A program made the translations under genes and the position numbers. The notes beneath the pieces were generated by a model. It had not been told where the DNA came from and searched no databases. It saw only the letters and a program-made list of their open reading frames with translations. A stretch of 64,000 bases of DNA from JAGLON01 sp041394985 (GTDB lineage Bacteria > Zixibacteria > MSB-5A5 > GN15 > JAAZOE01), in NCBI GenBank assembly GCA_041394985.1, contig JAWLBI010000001.1, forward strand, positions 2,232,001-2,296,000. Direction: 5' to 3'. Shown in pieces: positions 8,894-17,410 of the stretch (within the stretch, counting starts at the first letter, position 1; each line of letters begins with the position of its first letter).

Positions 8894-10011
8894 TGATACG
8901 ATTCCTGTTGTACAGCCTGTTATTAGTGGCGTTGATCGGATGCACCGCTCCCAAAAAGCTCAACCGAAAATTGGGCTATTTCGAGCCGAAAAACTCCTCA
9001 GGGGAAACCATTGTTAATACGAACGGCGGCTCGACCGACTCATTTAGCGGTCGCCTCAACCTATTGTATGAAAAGAAAATACGAGGGGCTATCAACAGCC
9101 CGATTTATGCCGGTGATGATTTCATCGGCTTTTTGACGACTCGCAACAGATTTCTCTTTTTCGACCCCGAAACCGGTAAGCGGATTTGCCGGGTCAAAAA
9201 GGGGAAAGGCTATATTCTCAATCCGGTCGTCACCGATTCTCTCATTGTCCTGGTCCGAAAGATCCCACTCGGGGAAATCCGTGTCAGGAACCTATTTACC
9301 AACAAAACAATACAGGAACGGACAGTAAATCAAATCCGTTCCGGGCCGATACTATGTAATAACAGCCTGGCCATCGGCACGACAACCGGTATTGAACTGT
9401 TGTCGCTGCCGGAATTGCGAACCGAATGGACGTTTGATGTAAAAACGATTATTGACCTGACACCCCAAACCGACGGCGAGACGGTTTATTTTGCCGGAGG
9501 AGGTGGATTAGTCGGGGCGGTCAATGCGTCTGATGGCGGGCTGGTTTGGAAGCAGGAGTTGAAACGGGATATCGTTTCCGAGATGACACTCGGAACATAT
9601 CTGTATCTGGGATTAGACGATGGCGCTGTGCTTGCCCTGGATGTTCGAACCGGTCGAGAAGTGTGGGAAACCCAACTCGAGTGTGAGGTACACGGTCAGT
9701 TCAGCGAGGCAAACGGGCTTTTGTATTTCGGAGGAACCGATACGAAAGTGTATGCGCTGTCAGTTAACACCGGAGAAATCGTATGGTCGTTCGCCACGGC
9801 AGGTATCGTGACTGCGCCGCCGATTACATTTGGTAACTCCGTGATAGTCGGTTCTTACGATCGTCATCTTTACAGCCTGGATCGTGAAACCGGACAACTT
9901 CTGGACAAGCAACTACTCGAAGGGCCCGTTAATTTTGCCGCGATGGTGCACAAGAACAAGATACTCGTCGCCTGCCGCAAAAACAGATTGTATTGTTTTG
10001 AGGGTAACTAA
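8893..10011 (+). CDS. Lipoprotein with PQQ-type beta-propeller repeats (BamB-like fold)
   Basis: A 372-residue protein with a lipoprotein signal peptide: hydrophobic run then LIGC, lipidated Cys at residue 17. The mature part contains repeated propeller blades with the 'GxVxAxxxxtGxxxW' pattern (for example 'VNASDGGLVWKQ', 'ALDVRTGREVWETQ', 'ALSVNTGEIVWSF', 'SLDRETGQ'), the signature of quinoprotein/BamB-like propellers. BamB-type proteins assist outer-membrane protein insertion, but many such propellers are structural or binding proteins, so the role is open. It is sandwiched, with one-base overlaps, between the protease-barrel gene and the HEAT gene; coexpression with a barrel protein fits an envelope role. 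Confidence 0.85.
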   Translation: MIRFLLYSLLLVALIGCTAPKKLNRKLGYFEPKNSSGETIVNTNGGSTDSFSGRLNLLYEKKIRGAINSPIYAGDDFIGFLTTRNRFLFFDPETGKRICRVKKGKGYILNPVVTDSLIVLVRKIPLGEIRVRNLFTNKTIQERTVNQIRSGPILCNNSLAIGTTTGIELLSLPELRTEWTFDVKTIIDLTPQTDGETVYFAGGGGLVGAVNASDGGLVWKQELKRDIVSEMTLGTYLYLGLDDGAVLALDVRTGREVWETQLECEVHGQFSEANGLLYFGGTDTKVYALSVNTGEIVWSFATAGIVTAPPITFGNSVIVGSYDRHLYSLDRETGQLLDKQLLEGPVNFAAMVHKNKILVACRKNRLYCFEGN

Positions 10012-12203
10012 TGAATCGATCGATTAATCTCAGTGAAAAAAGCCTGACCACCGATATCAGAGACATCTCTCGGGAAGTCGCTCACGAGTTATTTCTTATC
10101 TGTCGCAAAGCGGGAATCTATACCGTCGATCATCCGATGGTTGTCAAGGGAGTTGCCAAACCGTTCCTTGGCCTGCAAAAAGTTTTTTCATATAAGAAGT
10201 ATTTTGATCTGTACTTCATCGAGGGGCGTCTGTACGCCAACAATATCCTGATCACGGATATCGGGGCATCCACATTTCTCAAAGACCGTATGCATGAGTT
10301 CGATATCAAGTCGATTCTATTCTCCGCGGAATTGACGACGGACGAATTGCTGTCATTTATCAGCCGTCTCGTGACGAAAGTTTCTCCGGCGCATCCTGAA
10401 TATAAAATTGAAGAATTTCTCAGACGCCGCCGGATTGACCATATTCTTATCAATCACCCGCTCGCTGAAAAGATTTTCAATGCCGGGTTGAAATATCGCG
10501 ACGGCCAGTACAATGAATACACCGTTCGACGTATCGTCTCCGATTATTTTGCCGGCGATATTTACCTTGCGGTTAAGGCGCTGACCGAAAAATATGCCAG
10601 TACGACGGAACAGATCGAGGAGACCGGCATCGATTATTACCGCGAAATCGTTGCCTATCTGTTACCGGAAAAATTCGCGCAATTACCGCCCTCGGAATTA
10701 ATGGATATCGCCAGAGAAATCATTACCGGCTGCGAATCATTCGATGATGATGCCTGCACACGCCTCAATCAACTTATCAGTGCCCTCGATTATCATCCTC
10801 GGCGCATCGAATTGTACGAGAAAATCAAACAACTGTTGACCGAGTACAACATCGACCGCGGTATCCTGAAAAGATCATTGAGCGGTTCGATTGTACTTCA
10901 GAAAGAAGTCGGCAGCGAAATCGATCGTATCGTCAACAAATTCTTTTCAAAGCAGAACGAAGAGCCGCTGTTCGATTCATTCCATGACCATTTCATGCGC
11001 CTCGTGAGAACCCGCCAGATGGGGAAGGCGTCGTCGATTGCCGAACAGGTGATTTCGTATTTGTCCTCCGAGGATGCCCTCTATCGGCAATACTCGATGA
11101 TTCTCACGAAGGATCTCACCAAATCGGCCGTGGATGTCGGCGAAATCGCCTTTTTGGATGTATTGTTGACGCAATTAAAATCACTCTTCACTCGCGGCCT
11201 CGAGACAATCGAATTTGCCGAAGTGGCGGTATTTCTCATTCGCATCGCAATCTCCAATCGCCGCTATGCTGCCGTTGCCGATTTCCTGCATATCATCCGG
11301 GCAGGGCGAAAGCAGCAGGATGATGTCATGGTGTACGATTCGATTGCCATTCGCCGGGTGTTCGAGCAACTAAATGATCGTGAACTGATCTCGTTCCTCA
11401 TCAGAGAAATACACCAAAACGACAATAATTCAATCAAGGCGACCCGGGATATTCTCATTGCCATGCAATCGGACGAAGTCGCCCTGCAACTGGCGCAGAT
11501 TGTAGCCCATCACGAGCGGCATGTCCGGCAGCACAGCCTGAAAATTCTTTCTGCTTTGGGTAAACCGGCCGTCACGATTTTCTCTGAGGTCCTGCGCGAT
11601 GAAACGAATTTCTATCGGCCGGCTGACAGACGCGAGCTTCCTGATGAAAAATGGTATCTCATCCGCAATGCCATCTTTGTTCTCGGCAATCTCCGAGACA
11701 GTGATGCCTGCAATGCCCTGCGGTTGCGATTGACCGATTCGGATATTCGCGTACGCATGGAAATTATCAAGGCGCTGGAAAAAATCGACGGCGACGACGG
11801 TGTCGATTTGTTGATGATCCTCTGTGAAGATTCCGACGAAACAGTCCGCGAGGCGGCGATAATAGCCCTTGGTTTGTTCAACAGGCAAGACCTGTTGCCA
11901 TTCTTCAAGGACCTGCTTATGAAGCAGAAAAACGAGGTCTACCGCATAGTGAATGCCATCGCTCAGACGGGAAATCCCGAGGCATATCAATTCCTCGAAG
12001 AGCTTGCCAAAGACAAGGATCGAATTAAGGACCTGTCCTCCGGCAAAGCCTCAGCTTCTGACATAAAGAAAATGATTCTTGCGGCCATGGAAAAATTCGG
12101 CGACGACACGACCAAAAAGCGCGTCGAGGAACTCCAGCAGCAATCGACCGGTCAGCTATCAAAGACAGCCAGAATGCTTCTTGGCAAGATGAATAGTAAA
12201 TAA
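10011..12203 (+). CDS. HEAT-repeat protein, cytoplasmic (hypothetical)
   Basis: A 730-residue soluble, mostly alpha-helical protein with no signal peptide. The C-terminal third shows HEAT-like units, for example 'RLRLTDSDIRVRMEIIKALE', 'DSDETVREAAIIALGLF' and 'GNPEAYQFLEELAKD' around residues 560-680. The N-terminal part resembles no domain I can name. HEAT arrays serve as protein-protein scaffolds. It is the last gene of a three-gene coupled operon (start overlaps the previous stop, TAATG) and is followed by a strong hairpin, so it probably works with the upstream surface proteins. I do not assign a function. Confidence 0.8.
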   Translation: MNRSINLSEKSLTTDIRDISREVAHELFLICRKAGIYTVDHPMVVKGVAKPFLGLQKVFSYKKYFDLYFIEGRLYANNILITDIGASTFLKDRMHEFDIKSILFSAELTTDELLSFISRLVTKVSPAHPEYKIEEFLRRRRIDHILINHPLAEKIFNAGLKYRDGQYNEYTVRRIVSDYFAGDIYLAVKALTEKYASTTEQIEETGIDYYREIVAYLLPEKFAQLPPSELMDIAREIITGCESFDDDACTRLNQLISALDYHPRRIELYEKIKQLLTEYNIDRGILKRSLSGSIVLQKEVGSEIDRIVNKFFSKQNEEPLFDSFHDHFMRLVRTRQMGKASSIAEQVISYLSSEDALYRQYSMILTKDLTKSAVDVGEIAFLDVLLTQLKSLFTRGLETIEFAEVAVFLIRIAISNRRYAAVADFLHIIRAGRKQQDDVMVYDSIAIRRVFEQLNDRELISFLIREIHQNDNNSIKATRDILIAMQSDEVALQLAQIVAHHERHVRQHSLKILSALGKPAVTIFSEVLRDETNFYRPADRRELPDEKWYLIRNAIFVLGNLRDSDACNALRLRLTDSDIRVRMEIIKALEKIDGDDGVDLLMILCEDSDETVREAAIIALGLFNRQDLLPFFKDLLMKQKNEVYRIVNAIAQTGNPEAYQFLEELAKDKDRIKDLSSGKASASDIKKMILAAMEKFGDDTTKKRVEELQQQSTGQLSKTARMLLGKMNSK

Positions 12204-12245
12204 CCGACATTCTGGCAGTCGGTCTGCCATAATGAGCCATATTGA

Positions 12246-12274
12246 CGCACTGTCTCTGCCACAGAGACAGTGCG
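12246..12274. terminator. Stem-loop after the HEAT gene, likely terminator
   Basis: A perfect 13-bp inverted repeat (CGCACTGTCTCTG / CAGAGACAGTGCG) with a 3-nt loop, then CTTGTGTTT rather than a pure T-run. It separates the preceding operon from the heat-shock block. Confidence 0.6.
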
Positions 12275-12334
12275 CTTGTGTTTAGATTCTATCCTATTCT
12301 TCCTAACTTCTTATATCCCAGACAATTGAGTCTT

Positions 12335-12350
12335 TTGGCACGCTCTTTGT
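12335..12350 (+). promoter_or_regulatory. Sigma-54-type (-24/-12) promoter before hsp20
   Basis: TTGGCACG, four bases, TTGT: the -24 element matches the sigma-54 consensus TGGCACG perfectly and the -12 element TTGC differs at its last base. A start about 12 bp downstream leaves a roughly 40-nt leader with an AAAAGGAG ribosome-binding site before the hsp20 ATG. No CIRCE element was seen here. An NtrC-type activator is encoded at 48245, but no link to this site can be shown. Confidence 0.6.
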
Positions 12351-12401
12351 TTAATCCCTCTACAGAAAACATAAAAAAGGAATTAAAAAGGAGATCAAAA
12401 A

Positions 12402-12827
12402 ATGAGATTCGTCATTAACAACCCGATGCCGCGATTTGCTCAGTGTGGATTCGATATGCCGGAGGCGGCTATGCGCAGACATCATGTCCGCGGACACGGC
12501 GAATTCCCGATTAACATGGAACTGGTTGAAAGCAAAGATTCATACACGATCATCGCCGATTTGCCGGGCATGACCAAAGAAGACATCTCGATTAAGGTCG
12601 AAAACGGCACTCTCTCCATCCAAGGTGAGCGTAAGCGCGAAGAGAACGAAAACACGAACGTCGTCTGGTCCGAGCGGTTCTTCGGCAAATTCCGCCGTGA
12701 CTACAAACTTGGTGAAAAAGTCAATGTCGAGAAAATAGGCGCCGAGTTCAAAAACGGCATGCTGATGATTACTCTGCCGTTTAAGGACGAGATCAAGCCG
12801 AAAAACATTGAAGTGCAAGTCAACTAA
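12402..12827 (+). CDS. hsp20: Small heat-shock protein, Hsp20/alpha-crystallin family
   Basis: A 141-residue ATP-independent holdase. The alpha-crystallin domain spans about residues 38-130: 'YTIIADLPGMTKEDISIKV', 'NGTLSIQGER', 'FGKFRRDYKLGEKVN' and the hallmark 'AEFKNGMLMITLPF'. The tail ends with an IxV-type motif (KNIEVQVN), which docks subunits into oligomers. Start ATG 12402 follows AAAAGGAG. It stands first in a heat-shock block, 85 bp before dnaK, probably driven by the sigma-54-like promoter upstream. Length is normal for the bacterial family. Confidence 0.95.
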   Translation: MRFVINNPMPRFAQCGFDMPEAAMRRHHVRGHGEFPINMELVESKDSYTIIADLPGMTKEDISIKVENGTLSIQGERKREENENTNVVWSERFFGKFRRDYKLGEKVNVEKIGAEFKNGMLMITLPFKDEIKPKNIEVQVN

Positions 12828-12857
12828 TTAACTGGGTTACTTGATTGATTTGCAAAC

Positions 12858-12886
12858 TGAAGGCTCCGGTGATATCGGAGCCTTCA
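12858..12886. terminator. Stem-loop between hsp20 and dnaK
   Basis: An 11-bp perfect inverted repeat (TGAAGGCTCCG / CGGAGCCTTCA) with a 7-nt loop, 31 bp after the hsp20 stop. No T-run follows, so it may be an mRNA-processing or attenuating hairpin that sets the hsp20:dnaK ratio rather than a full terminator. It ends 25 bp before the dnaK ATG. Confidence 0.45.
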
Positions 12887-12911
12887 CTATGAAATAAAGA
12901 GGTGAATTGAT

Positions 12912-14840
12912 ATGGCAAAGAAAATAATTGGAATAGATTTAGGGACGACCAACTCCTGCCTTGCGGTTATCGAGGGACAGGAAGCTCGTGTCATAAACAA
13001 TCCGGAAGGCGGCCGTACGACGCCGTCAGTCGTCGCAATCGACAAAAAAGGCGACCGCTTGGTCGGCGCCGTGGCGAAACGCCAGGCCGTGACCAATCCG
13101 GAAAATACGATATTCTCGGTCAAGCGCCTCATGGGACGCACCTTTGACGAGGTGACCCAGGAGCTGAAAAACTTCCCGTACAAGGTCAACCGCAGTTCCA
13201 GCGGCGAGCCCGCTGTATTAATCAATGGGCAGGAATATGCCCCGCAACAGGTATCGGCGATGGTGTTGTCTTACTTGAAGAAGGCCGCCGAATCGTATCT
13301 GGGATATGAAGTTAAAGAAGCCGTTATTACCGTGCCTGCTTACTTCAATGACCGTCAGCGGCAGGCGACTAAAGACGCCGGAAAGATCGCCGGTCTGGAA
13401 GTCAAGCGTATCATCAACGAACCGACTGCGGCCGCACTGGCCTATGGTCTGGACAAGAAGAAAACCGGCAAAATCGCCGTCTATGACCTCGGCGGAGGTA
13501 CCTTCGATATATCGATTCTCGAACTGTCCGACGGTGTCTTCGAGGTCCTCTCGACTAACGGCGACACACACCTCGGCGGCGACGATTTCGACAAGCGCAT
13601 CATCGATTGGCTCGTCGACGAGTTCAGGAAAAGTGACGGCATTGACCTGTCCCGAGACCCGATGGCCCTCCAGCGACTCAAGGAAGCCGCCGAAAAGGCC
13701 AAGATCGAACTGTCCAGCACGCTGGAGAGCAGTATCAATCTGCCGTTTGTCACGGCCGATGCAAATGGCCCGAAGCATCTCAATCTGACGCTGTCGCGCG
13801 CCAAATATGAGCAGCTGACCGATGACCTGGTCGAACGGACGATTGAACCGGTGCGCAAGGCTATCGAGGATGCAAAAATCAACTTCACCGATATCGACGA
13901 TGTCGTGCTTGTCGGTGGTATGACTCGCATGCCCAAGGTTGTCGAGCGGGTATCCAAGCTGTTTGGTCGCGAGCCGAATAAGTCGGTCAACCCGGATGAA
14001 GTCGTGGCTCTCGGTGCTGCCCTCCAGGGCGGTGTTCTCACCGGTGATGTGCACGAAATGCTGCTTCTGGATGTGACCCCGCTGACGCTCGGTATCGAGA
14101 CCCTCGGCGGTGTCAGTACCCCGATTATCGAACGTAACACCACGATTCCGACCAAGAAGTCGCAGGTGTTCTCGACGGCAGCGGATAATCAGCCCGAGGT
14201 CGAAATCCACGTCCTGCAGGGCGAGCGCAAGATGGCGATGGACAACAAGACTATTGGTAAATTCCATCTTGATGGTATTCCGCCGGCGCCTCGCGGTCTG
14301 CCGCAGATCGAGGTAACCTTCGATATCAACGCCGACGGTATTCTCGAAGTCTCGGCACTCGACAAAGGCACGAATAAGAAACAGTCGGTGCGCATCGAGG
14401 CATCCTCGGGTCTGTCGCAGTCCGAAATCGAAAAGATGGTCAACGATGCCAAATCGCATGCGGCCGAGGACGAACAGAAGGCCAAAAAGGTTCAGATTCG
14501 CAACGAGGCCGATCAGGCTGTGTTCATGGCCGAGAAGAATCTCAAGGAAATGGGCGATAAGATTGACGCCACGACCAAATCGAAAATCGAGGCGGCTATG
14601 GAGCGTGTGAAGGAAACGCTCAAAGGAGACAACACTGATGAGATCAAGTCGGCCAGCGATGATTTAACTGCGGCCTGGCATGCGGCGGCTCAGACGATTT
14701 ATCAGCAGCAAGCTCAACAGGGCGGCCCGCAGCCGGGTCCGGACCCGAATATGGGCGCCGGTCGCGGCCAGCAGGCCAGTGAATCATCTGGTGATCAAGC
14801 CGTGGACGCCGACTTTGAAGTCGTCGACGACGAGAAGTAA
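12912..14840 (+). CDS. dnaK: Chaperone DnaK (Hsp70)
   Basis: A 642-residue Hsp70. The ATPase domain shows IIGIDLGTTNSCLAVIEG at the N-terminus, the second phosphate loop 'VYDLGGGTFDISILEL' and 'VVLVGGMTRMPKVVE'. The substrate-binding domain follows ('LLLDVTPLTLGIETLGG'), then a helical lid and a Gln/Gly-rich linker ending 'DADFEVVDDEK', the bacterial acidic tail. It folds and protects cytosolic proteins with DnaJ and GrpE. J-domain partners lie downstream at 15656 and 16241, but grpE is not in the window. ATG 12912 follows GAGGTG. Length is typical. Confidence 0.98.
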   Translation: MAKKIIGIDLGTTNSCLAVIEGQEARVINNPEGGRTTPSVVAIDKKGDRLVGAVAKRQAVTNPENTIFSVKRLMGRTFDEVTQELKNFPYKVNRSSSGEPAVLINGQEYAPQQVSAMVLSYLKKAAESYLGYEVKEAVITVPAYFNDRQRQATKDAGKIAGLEVKRIINEPTAAALAYGLDKKKTGKIAVYDLGGGTFDISILELSDGVFEVLSTNGDTHLGGDDFDKRIIDWLVDEFRKSDGIDLSRDPMALQRLKEAAEKAKIELSSTLESSINLPFVTADANGPKHLNLTLSRAKYEQLTDDLVERTIEPVRKAIEDAKINFTDIDDVVLVGGMTRMPKVVERVSKLFGREPNKSVNPDEVVALGAALQGGVLTGDVHEMLLLDVTPLTLGIETLGGVSTPIIERNTTIPTKKSQVFSTAADNQPEVEIHVLQGERKMAMDNKTIGKFHLDGIPPAPRGLPQIEVTFDINADGILEVSALDKGTNKKQSVRIEASSGLSQSEIEKMVNDAKSHAAEDEQKAKKVQIRNEADQAVFMAEKNLKEMGDKIDATTKSKIEAAMERVKETLKGDNTDEIKSASDDLTAAWHAAAQTIYQQQAQQGGPQPGPDPNMGAGRGQQASESSGDQAVDADFEVVDDEK

Positions 14841-14904
14841 TCGGTTAAGCTGATAGAGAGACGAAATCTCTTTGAATAAAACGAACCGTTCTCTGATAGA
14901 TTGG

Positions 14905-15217
14905 TATGAACCCCGCGGCCACCCGCCGGGTATCATAAACCGTAAGGCAGATATCGTGCCCGGTACGCCGCGGCGGATCCACATCTGCCGGGAAGGATTT
15001 GTAGGTCAAGACCCTTGTGGTCTTGACAAAACCGTAGGGCAGGAGCCCTGCGCTCCTGCCAACGCGCGCAGACATGTCGGTCAAAACCCTTGTGGTCTTG
15101 ACAAAACCGTAGGGCAGGTCCCCAATGGGACCTGCCATCGCGCGAAGCGCGAAATCAAAATTGGTAGCCCGACCCTTTAGGGTCGGGAGAACTGGTACCC
15201 CAAGGCTTTAGCCTTGG
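14905..15217. repeat. Array of about nine back-to-back palindromes between dnaK and the next ORF
   Basis: The 405-bp gap after dnaK is almost entirely consecutive inverted repeats. Clear ones are 15005-15027 (GTCAAGACC/GGTCTTGAC), 15038-15060 (GGCAGGAGC/GCTCCTGCC), 15080-15102, 15113-15136 (GGCAGGTCCC/GGGACCTGCC), 15139-15151 (CGCGC/GCGCG), 15168-15187 (CCCGACCCT/AGGGTCGGG) and 15200-15217 (CCAAGGCT/AGCCTTGG). Looser ones lie at about 14907-14940 and 14947-14990. Two 43-bp near-identical direct copies, 15001-15043 and 15076-15118, begin GTAGGTC or GTCGGTC and end GTAGGGCAGG. Relatives occur at 15508, 19654, 19755 and 31826. Confidence 0.85.
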
Positions 15218-15245
15218 TCAAAAATCAACAGGGAAGACGTACAAC

Positions 15246-15416
15246 ATGAACAAAGAGAAACCGGTTTTCTCGAAAGTCCGCGAGTTCTATGAGAAGCACT
15301 TTGAGTCCTTCCGAGACTTCTTATCCGGCAAAGGACAGCCGGAACTAATCCCGGTCGAGAACTCGTCCGATCGACAGAAGAAGAAATTAGGCAAGTATTA
15401 CATCGAGCGGACATAA
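15246..15416 (+). CDS. Small basic hypothetical protein (56 aa)
   Basis: An uninterrupted 57-codon ORF starting MNKEKPVFSKVREFYEKHFE and ending KKKLGKYYIERT, with an AGGGA-type ribosome-binding site 10 bp upstream. It is rich in Lys, Glu and aromatic residues and probably helical. I do not recognise a family. Position between dnaK and two J-protein genes suggests coexpression with the chaperone system. Codon use resembles neighbouring genes, which supports coding, but its size leaves doubt. Confidence 0.55.
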   Translation: MNKEKPVFSKVREFYEKHFESFRDFLSGKGQPELIPVENSSDRQKKKLGKYYIERT

Positions 15417-15507
15417 TCTCAGTCTTTGTAGGCATACATTGATAAACCGAGGGCATCGCATGCCCGCATCGAAAGGGGCCCCCGCGGCCCCTTTTGCATG
15501 CAAAATT

Positions 15508-15586
15508 GTAGGTCGAACCCCCTGCGGTCTTGACAAAAGCCGTAGGGCAGGTCCCCAATGGGACCTGCCATCGCGCGGAGCGCGAA
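15508..15586. repeat. Another copy of the GTAGGTC palindromic repeat
   Basis: It repeats the order seen at 15076-15151: GTAGGTCGAACC..., GGTCTTGACAAAA, CCGTAGGGCAGGTCCCC, AAT, GGGACCTGCC and a CGCGC/GCGCG mini-hairpin. It lies in the 239-bp gap between the 56-aa ORF and the J-protein gene; the rest of that gap shows nothing else apart from GGCCCC/GGGGCC hairpin bases near 15475-15495. Confidence 0.75.
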
Positions 15587-15655
15587 AAAACCACGGCCGT
15601 GCCGTGGGATGATGAAACCCTTGACCGAAAGGAGTCCATACCGTAGTTTGTTCGA

Positions 15656-16240
15656 ATGATCGATCCGTACGAAATGCTCGGTATCGGCCGCAACGCCGAT
15701 CCGGCTCAGATTAAAGCCGCCTTCCGACGACTGGCGAAGAAATATCATCCCGATGTCGGCGGCACGCATGAAAAATTCAAGCGGATTCTCTGGGCCTACG
15801 AGCAACTCGGCGGATACGGCAAACCAACGGGGAGAGAGGAAACCGAGGCGTTCGATTATGAAATCGATGTCAAGATAGACAGGCGTCGCCAGGTGCAGGA
15901 TCTCTTCGATGACCTCACCGATGGCGTGTTGACCTTCTTCGATGTCGACAAGCCGGAATACCTGAATTTGTTTTTACAGCTGACGCCCGATGAGGCCAAA
16001 CGAGGCGGCAAGATTCGCCTCAACCTGCCGCTGACGCGCAAATGCCGGCGGTGCTACGGATTCGGACAAATTCTCTTCATCTCCTGCAAGCAGTGCGGGG
16101 GAGTGGGCGAGGAAACATATACCAAGGCTTCGGTGTTAGAAATACCGGCCGGAGTAAGCGACGGATGGCGCGCGAAACAGCACATCGACAACCTGTTTCT
16201 GACCGTCATCTTCAAAATAGAAGGAAACGATCGAAAATAA
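15656..16240 (+). CDS. J-domain protein with reduced DnaJ zinc region
   Basis: A 194-residue protein. An N-terminal J domain (residues 1-60) has the essential HPD tripeptide in 'RRLAKKYHPDVGG', which stimulates DnaK ATPase. There is no Gly/Phe-rich linker. A short DnaJ-like region has only two zinc half-motifs, CRRCYGFG and CKQCGGVG, where DnaJ has four CxxCxGxG, then 'VLEIPAGVSDGWR', the start of a DnaJ C-terminal substrate domain that ends early. It is therefore a truncated-architecture DnaJ paralogue. Its TAA abuts the ATG of dnaJ. The AAAGGAG site lies about 22 bp before ATG 15656, far for this start, but a stop at 15644 blocks upstream alternatives. Confidence 0.85.
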   Translation: MIDPYEMLGIGRNADPAQIKAAFRRLAKKYHPDVGGTHEKFKRILWAYEQLGGYGKPTGREETEAFDYEIDVKIDRRRQVQDLFDDLTDGVLTFFDVDKPEYLNLFLQLTPDEAKRGGKIRLNLPLTRKCRRCYGFGQILFISCKQCGGVGEETYTKASVLEIPAGVSDGWRAKQHIDNLFLTVIFKIEGNDRK

Positions 16241-17380
16241 ATGGCCAGGGATTATTATCAAATCCTCGGCGTGGATGAAAAGGCGAGCAAGGACGAGATC
16301 AAGAAAAAGTATCGCACCCTCGCCAAGAAATATCATCCCGACCGCAACAAGGGCGATGCGAAAGCCGAAGAGAAGTTCAAGGAAATCTCGGAAGCCTACG
16401 ACACCCTCAAGGACGACAAGAAGCGCCAGCAGTACGATATGCTCAGGCGCTACGGCGGTGATCCACGCATGGCCGGAGCCCGCGGCGCAGGATTCCCCGG
16501 CGGCGGTTTCGGCAACGGCAATTTCCAGCAGTCGTTCGGCGGTGATTTCGACATCAATGATTTGTTCGGCGGCGGGGGACTGGGTGACCTGTTCAGTTCG
16601 CTCTTCGGCGACAATGTCCGCACTCGAGCCAGACAGCGGCAACAACCGCCGAATCGTCCGACCAATGGCCGTGACATCAAGATCGACATGAAAATCTCGG
16701 TCGAGGAATCGGCCTCGGGCACACAGAAGAAAATCCGCATCATGCTTCCCAATGAATGTGAAACCTGCGGCGGTTCTGGGTTTACCAAAGGCGGCGGCAA
16801 CCGCGTCTGCTCGCGCTGTAACGGTACCGGGCAGGTATCGTTCGCACAGGGCGGTTTCGCCATCTCGCGGCCGTGCCCGACCTGTTTCGGCCGAGGTGTG
16901 GAGCAGGGACAGATTTGCGACCGCTGTCGCGGCACCGGAGCGGTGAAAAAACGCAAGACGATTACGGTCAAGATTCCGGCCGGAATCGAGGACGGCGGTT
17001 CGGTGCGCCTGCGGGGTATCGGTTTTCCCGGCAGGAACGGCGGTTCCAAGGGTGATTTATTAATAAAGGTGAAGATTATGAGCGATCAGAAATTTGAGCG
17101 CGACGGCAAGCATATCAAAACGACGGTGGATGTGACCTTCCCGCAGGCGGCGCTGGGGGCGAAGATCCCGGTCCAGACGCTGACAAAGAAGGTGATGCTC
17201 AACATCCCGGCGGGCACCCAACCCGGCGCGGTATTGCGCCTGAGAGGCGCAGGCATCAAAGTCGGCGACGACACAGGGGATTTATTAGTAACGATAAACC
17301 TGACAGTCCCAAAGAACCTCTCCGCCCGCCAGAAAGAATTACTGGAGGAATTCGAGGAATTGTCGAAGCAGGCAGCGTGA
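16241..17380 (+). CDS. dnaJ: Chaperone DnaJ (Hsp40)
   Basis: A 379-residue type I DnaJ: J domain with HPD ('LAKKYHPDRNKG', about residues 26-37), a Gly/Phe-rich linker (about 80-115), and four zinc motifs CETCGGSG, CSRCNGTG, CPTCFGRG and CDRCRGTG (about 170-235), then the C-terminal peptide-binding domains with 'VKIPAGIEDGGSVRLRG' and 'LNIPAGTQPGAVLRLRG'. It recruits substrates to DnaK and triggers ATP hydrolysis. It directly follows the reduced J protein with no gap and closes the heat-shock block. The family's normal length and all key residues are present. Confidence 0.97.
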   Translation: MARDYYQILGVDEKASKDEIKKKYRTLAKKYHPDRNKGDAKAEEKFKEISEAYDTLKDDKKRQQYDMLRRYGGDPRMAGARGAGFPGGGFGNGNFQQSFGGDFDINDLFGGGGLGDLFSSLFGDNVRTRARQRQQPPNRPTNGRDIKIDMKISVEESASGTQKKIRIMLPNECETCGGSGFTKGGGNRVCSRCNGTGQVSFAQGGFAISRPCPTCFGRGVEQGQICDRCRGTGAVKKRKTITVKIPAGIEDGGSVRLRGIGFPGRNGGSKGDLLIKVKIMSDQKFERDGKHIKTTVDVTFPQAALGAKIPVQTLTKKVMLNIPAGTQPGAVLRLRGAGIKVGDDTGDLLVTINLTVPKNLSARQKELLEEFEELSKQAA

Positions 17381-17410
17381 TATAATGAGATGTTAAGGTG
17401 ATATTATTAA

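Noticed and set aside
12828..12911. Looked for a CIRCE operator before dnaK
   Set aside because: The inverted repeat present is TGAAGGCTCCG/CGGAGCCTTCA, unrelated to TTAGCACTC-N9-GAGTGCTAA.
13218..14459. 413-codon minus-strand frame
   Set aside because: Lies wholly inside dnaK on the opposite strand; composition is that of a codon-bias shadow.
15001..15118. Considered as a CRISPR array
   Set aside because: Only two direct copies, 32 bp of palindromic sequence between them, other copies dispersed, and no cas genes.
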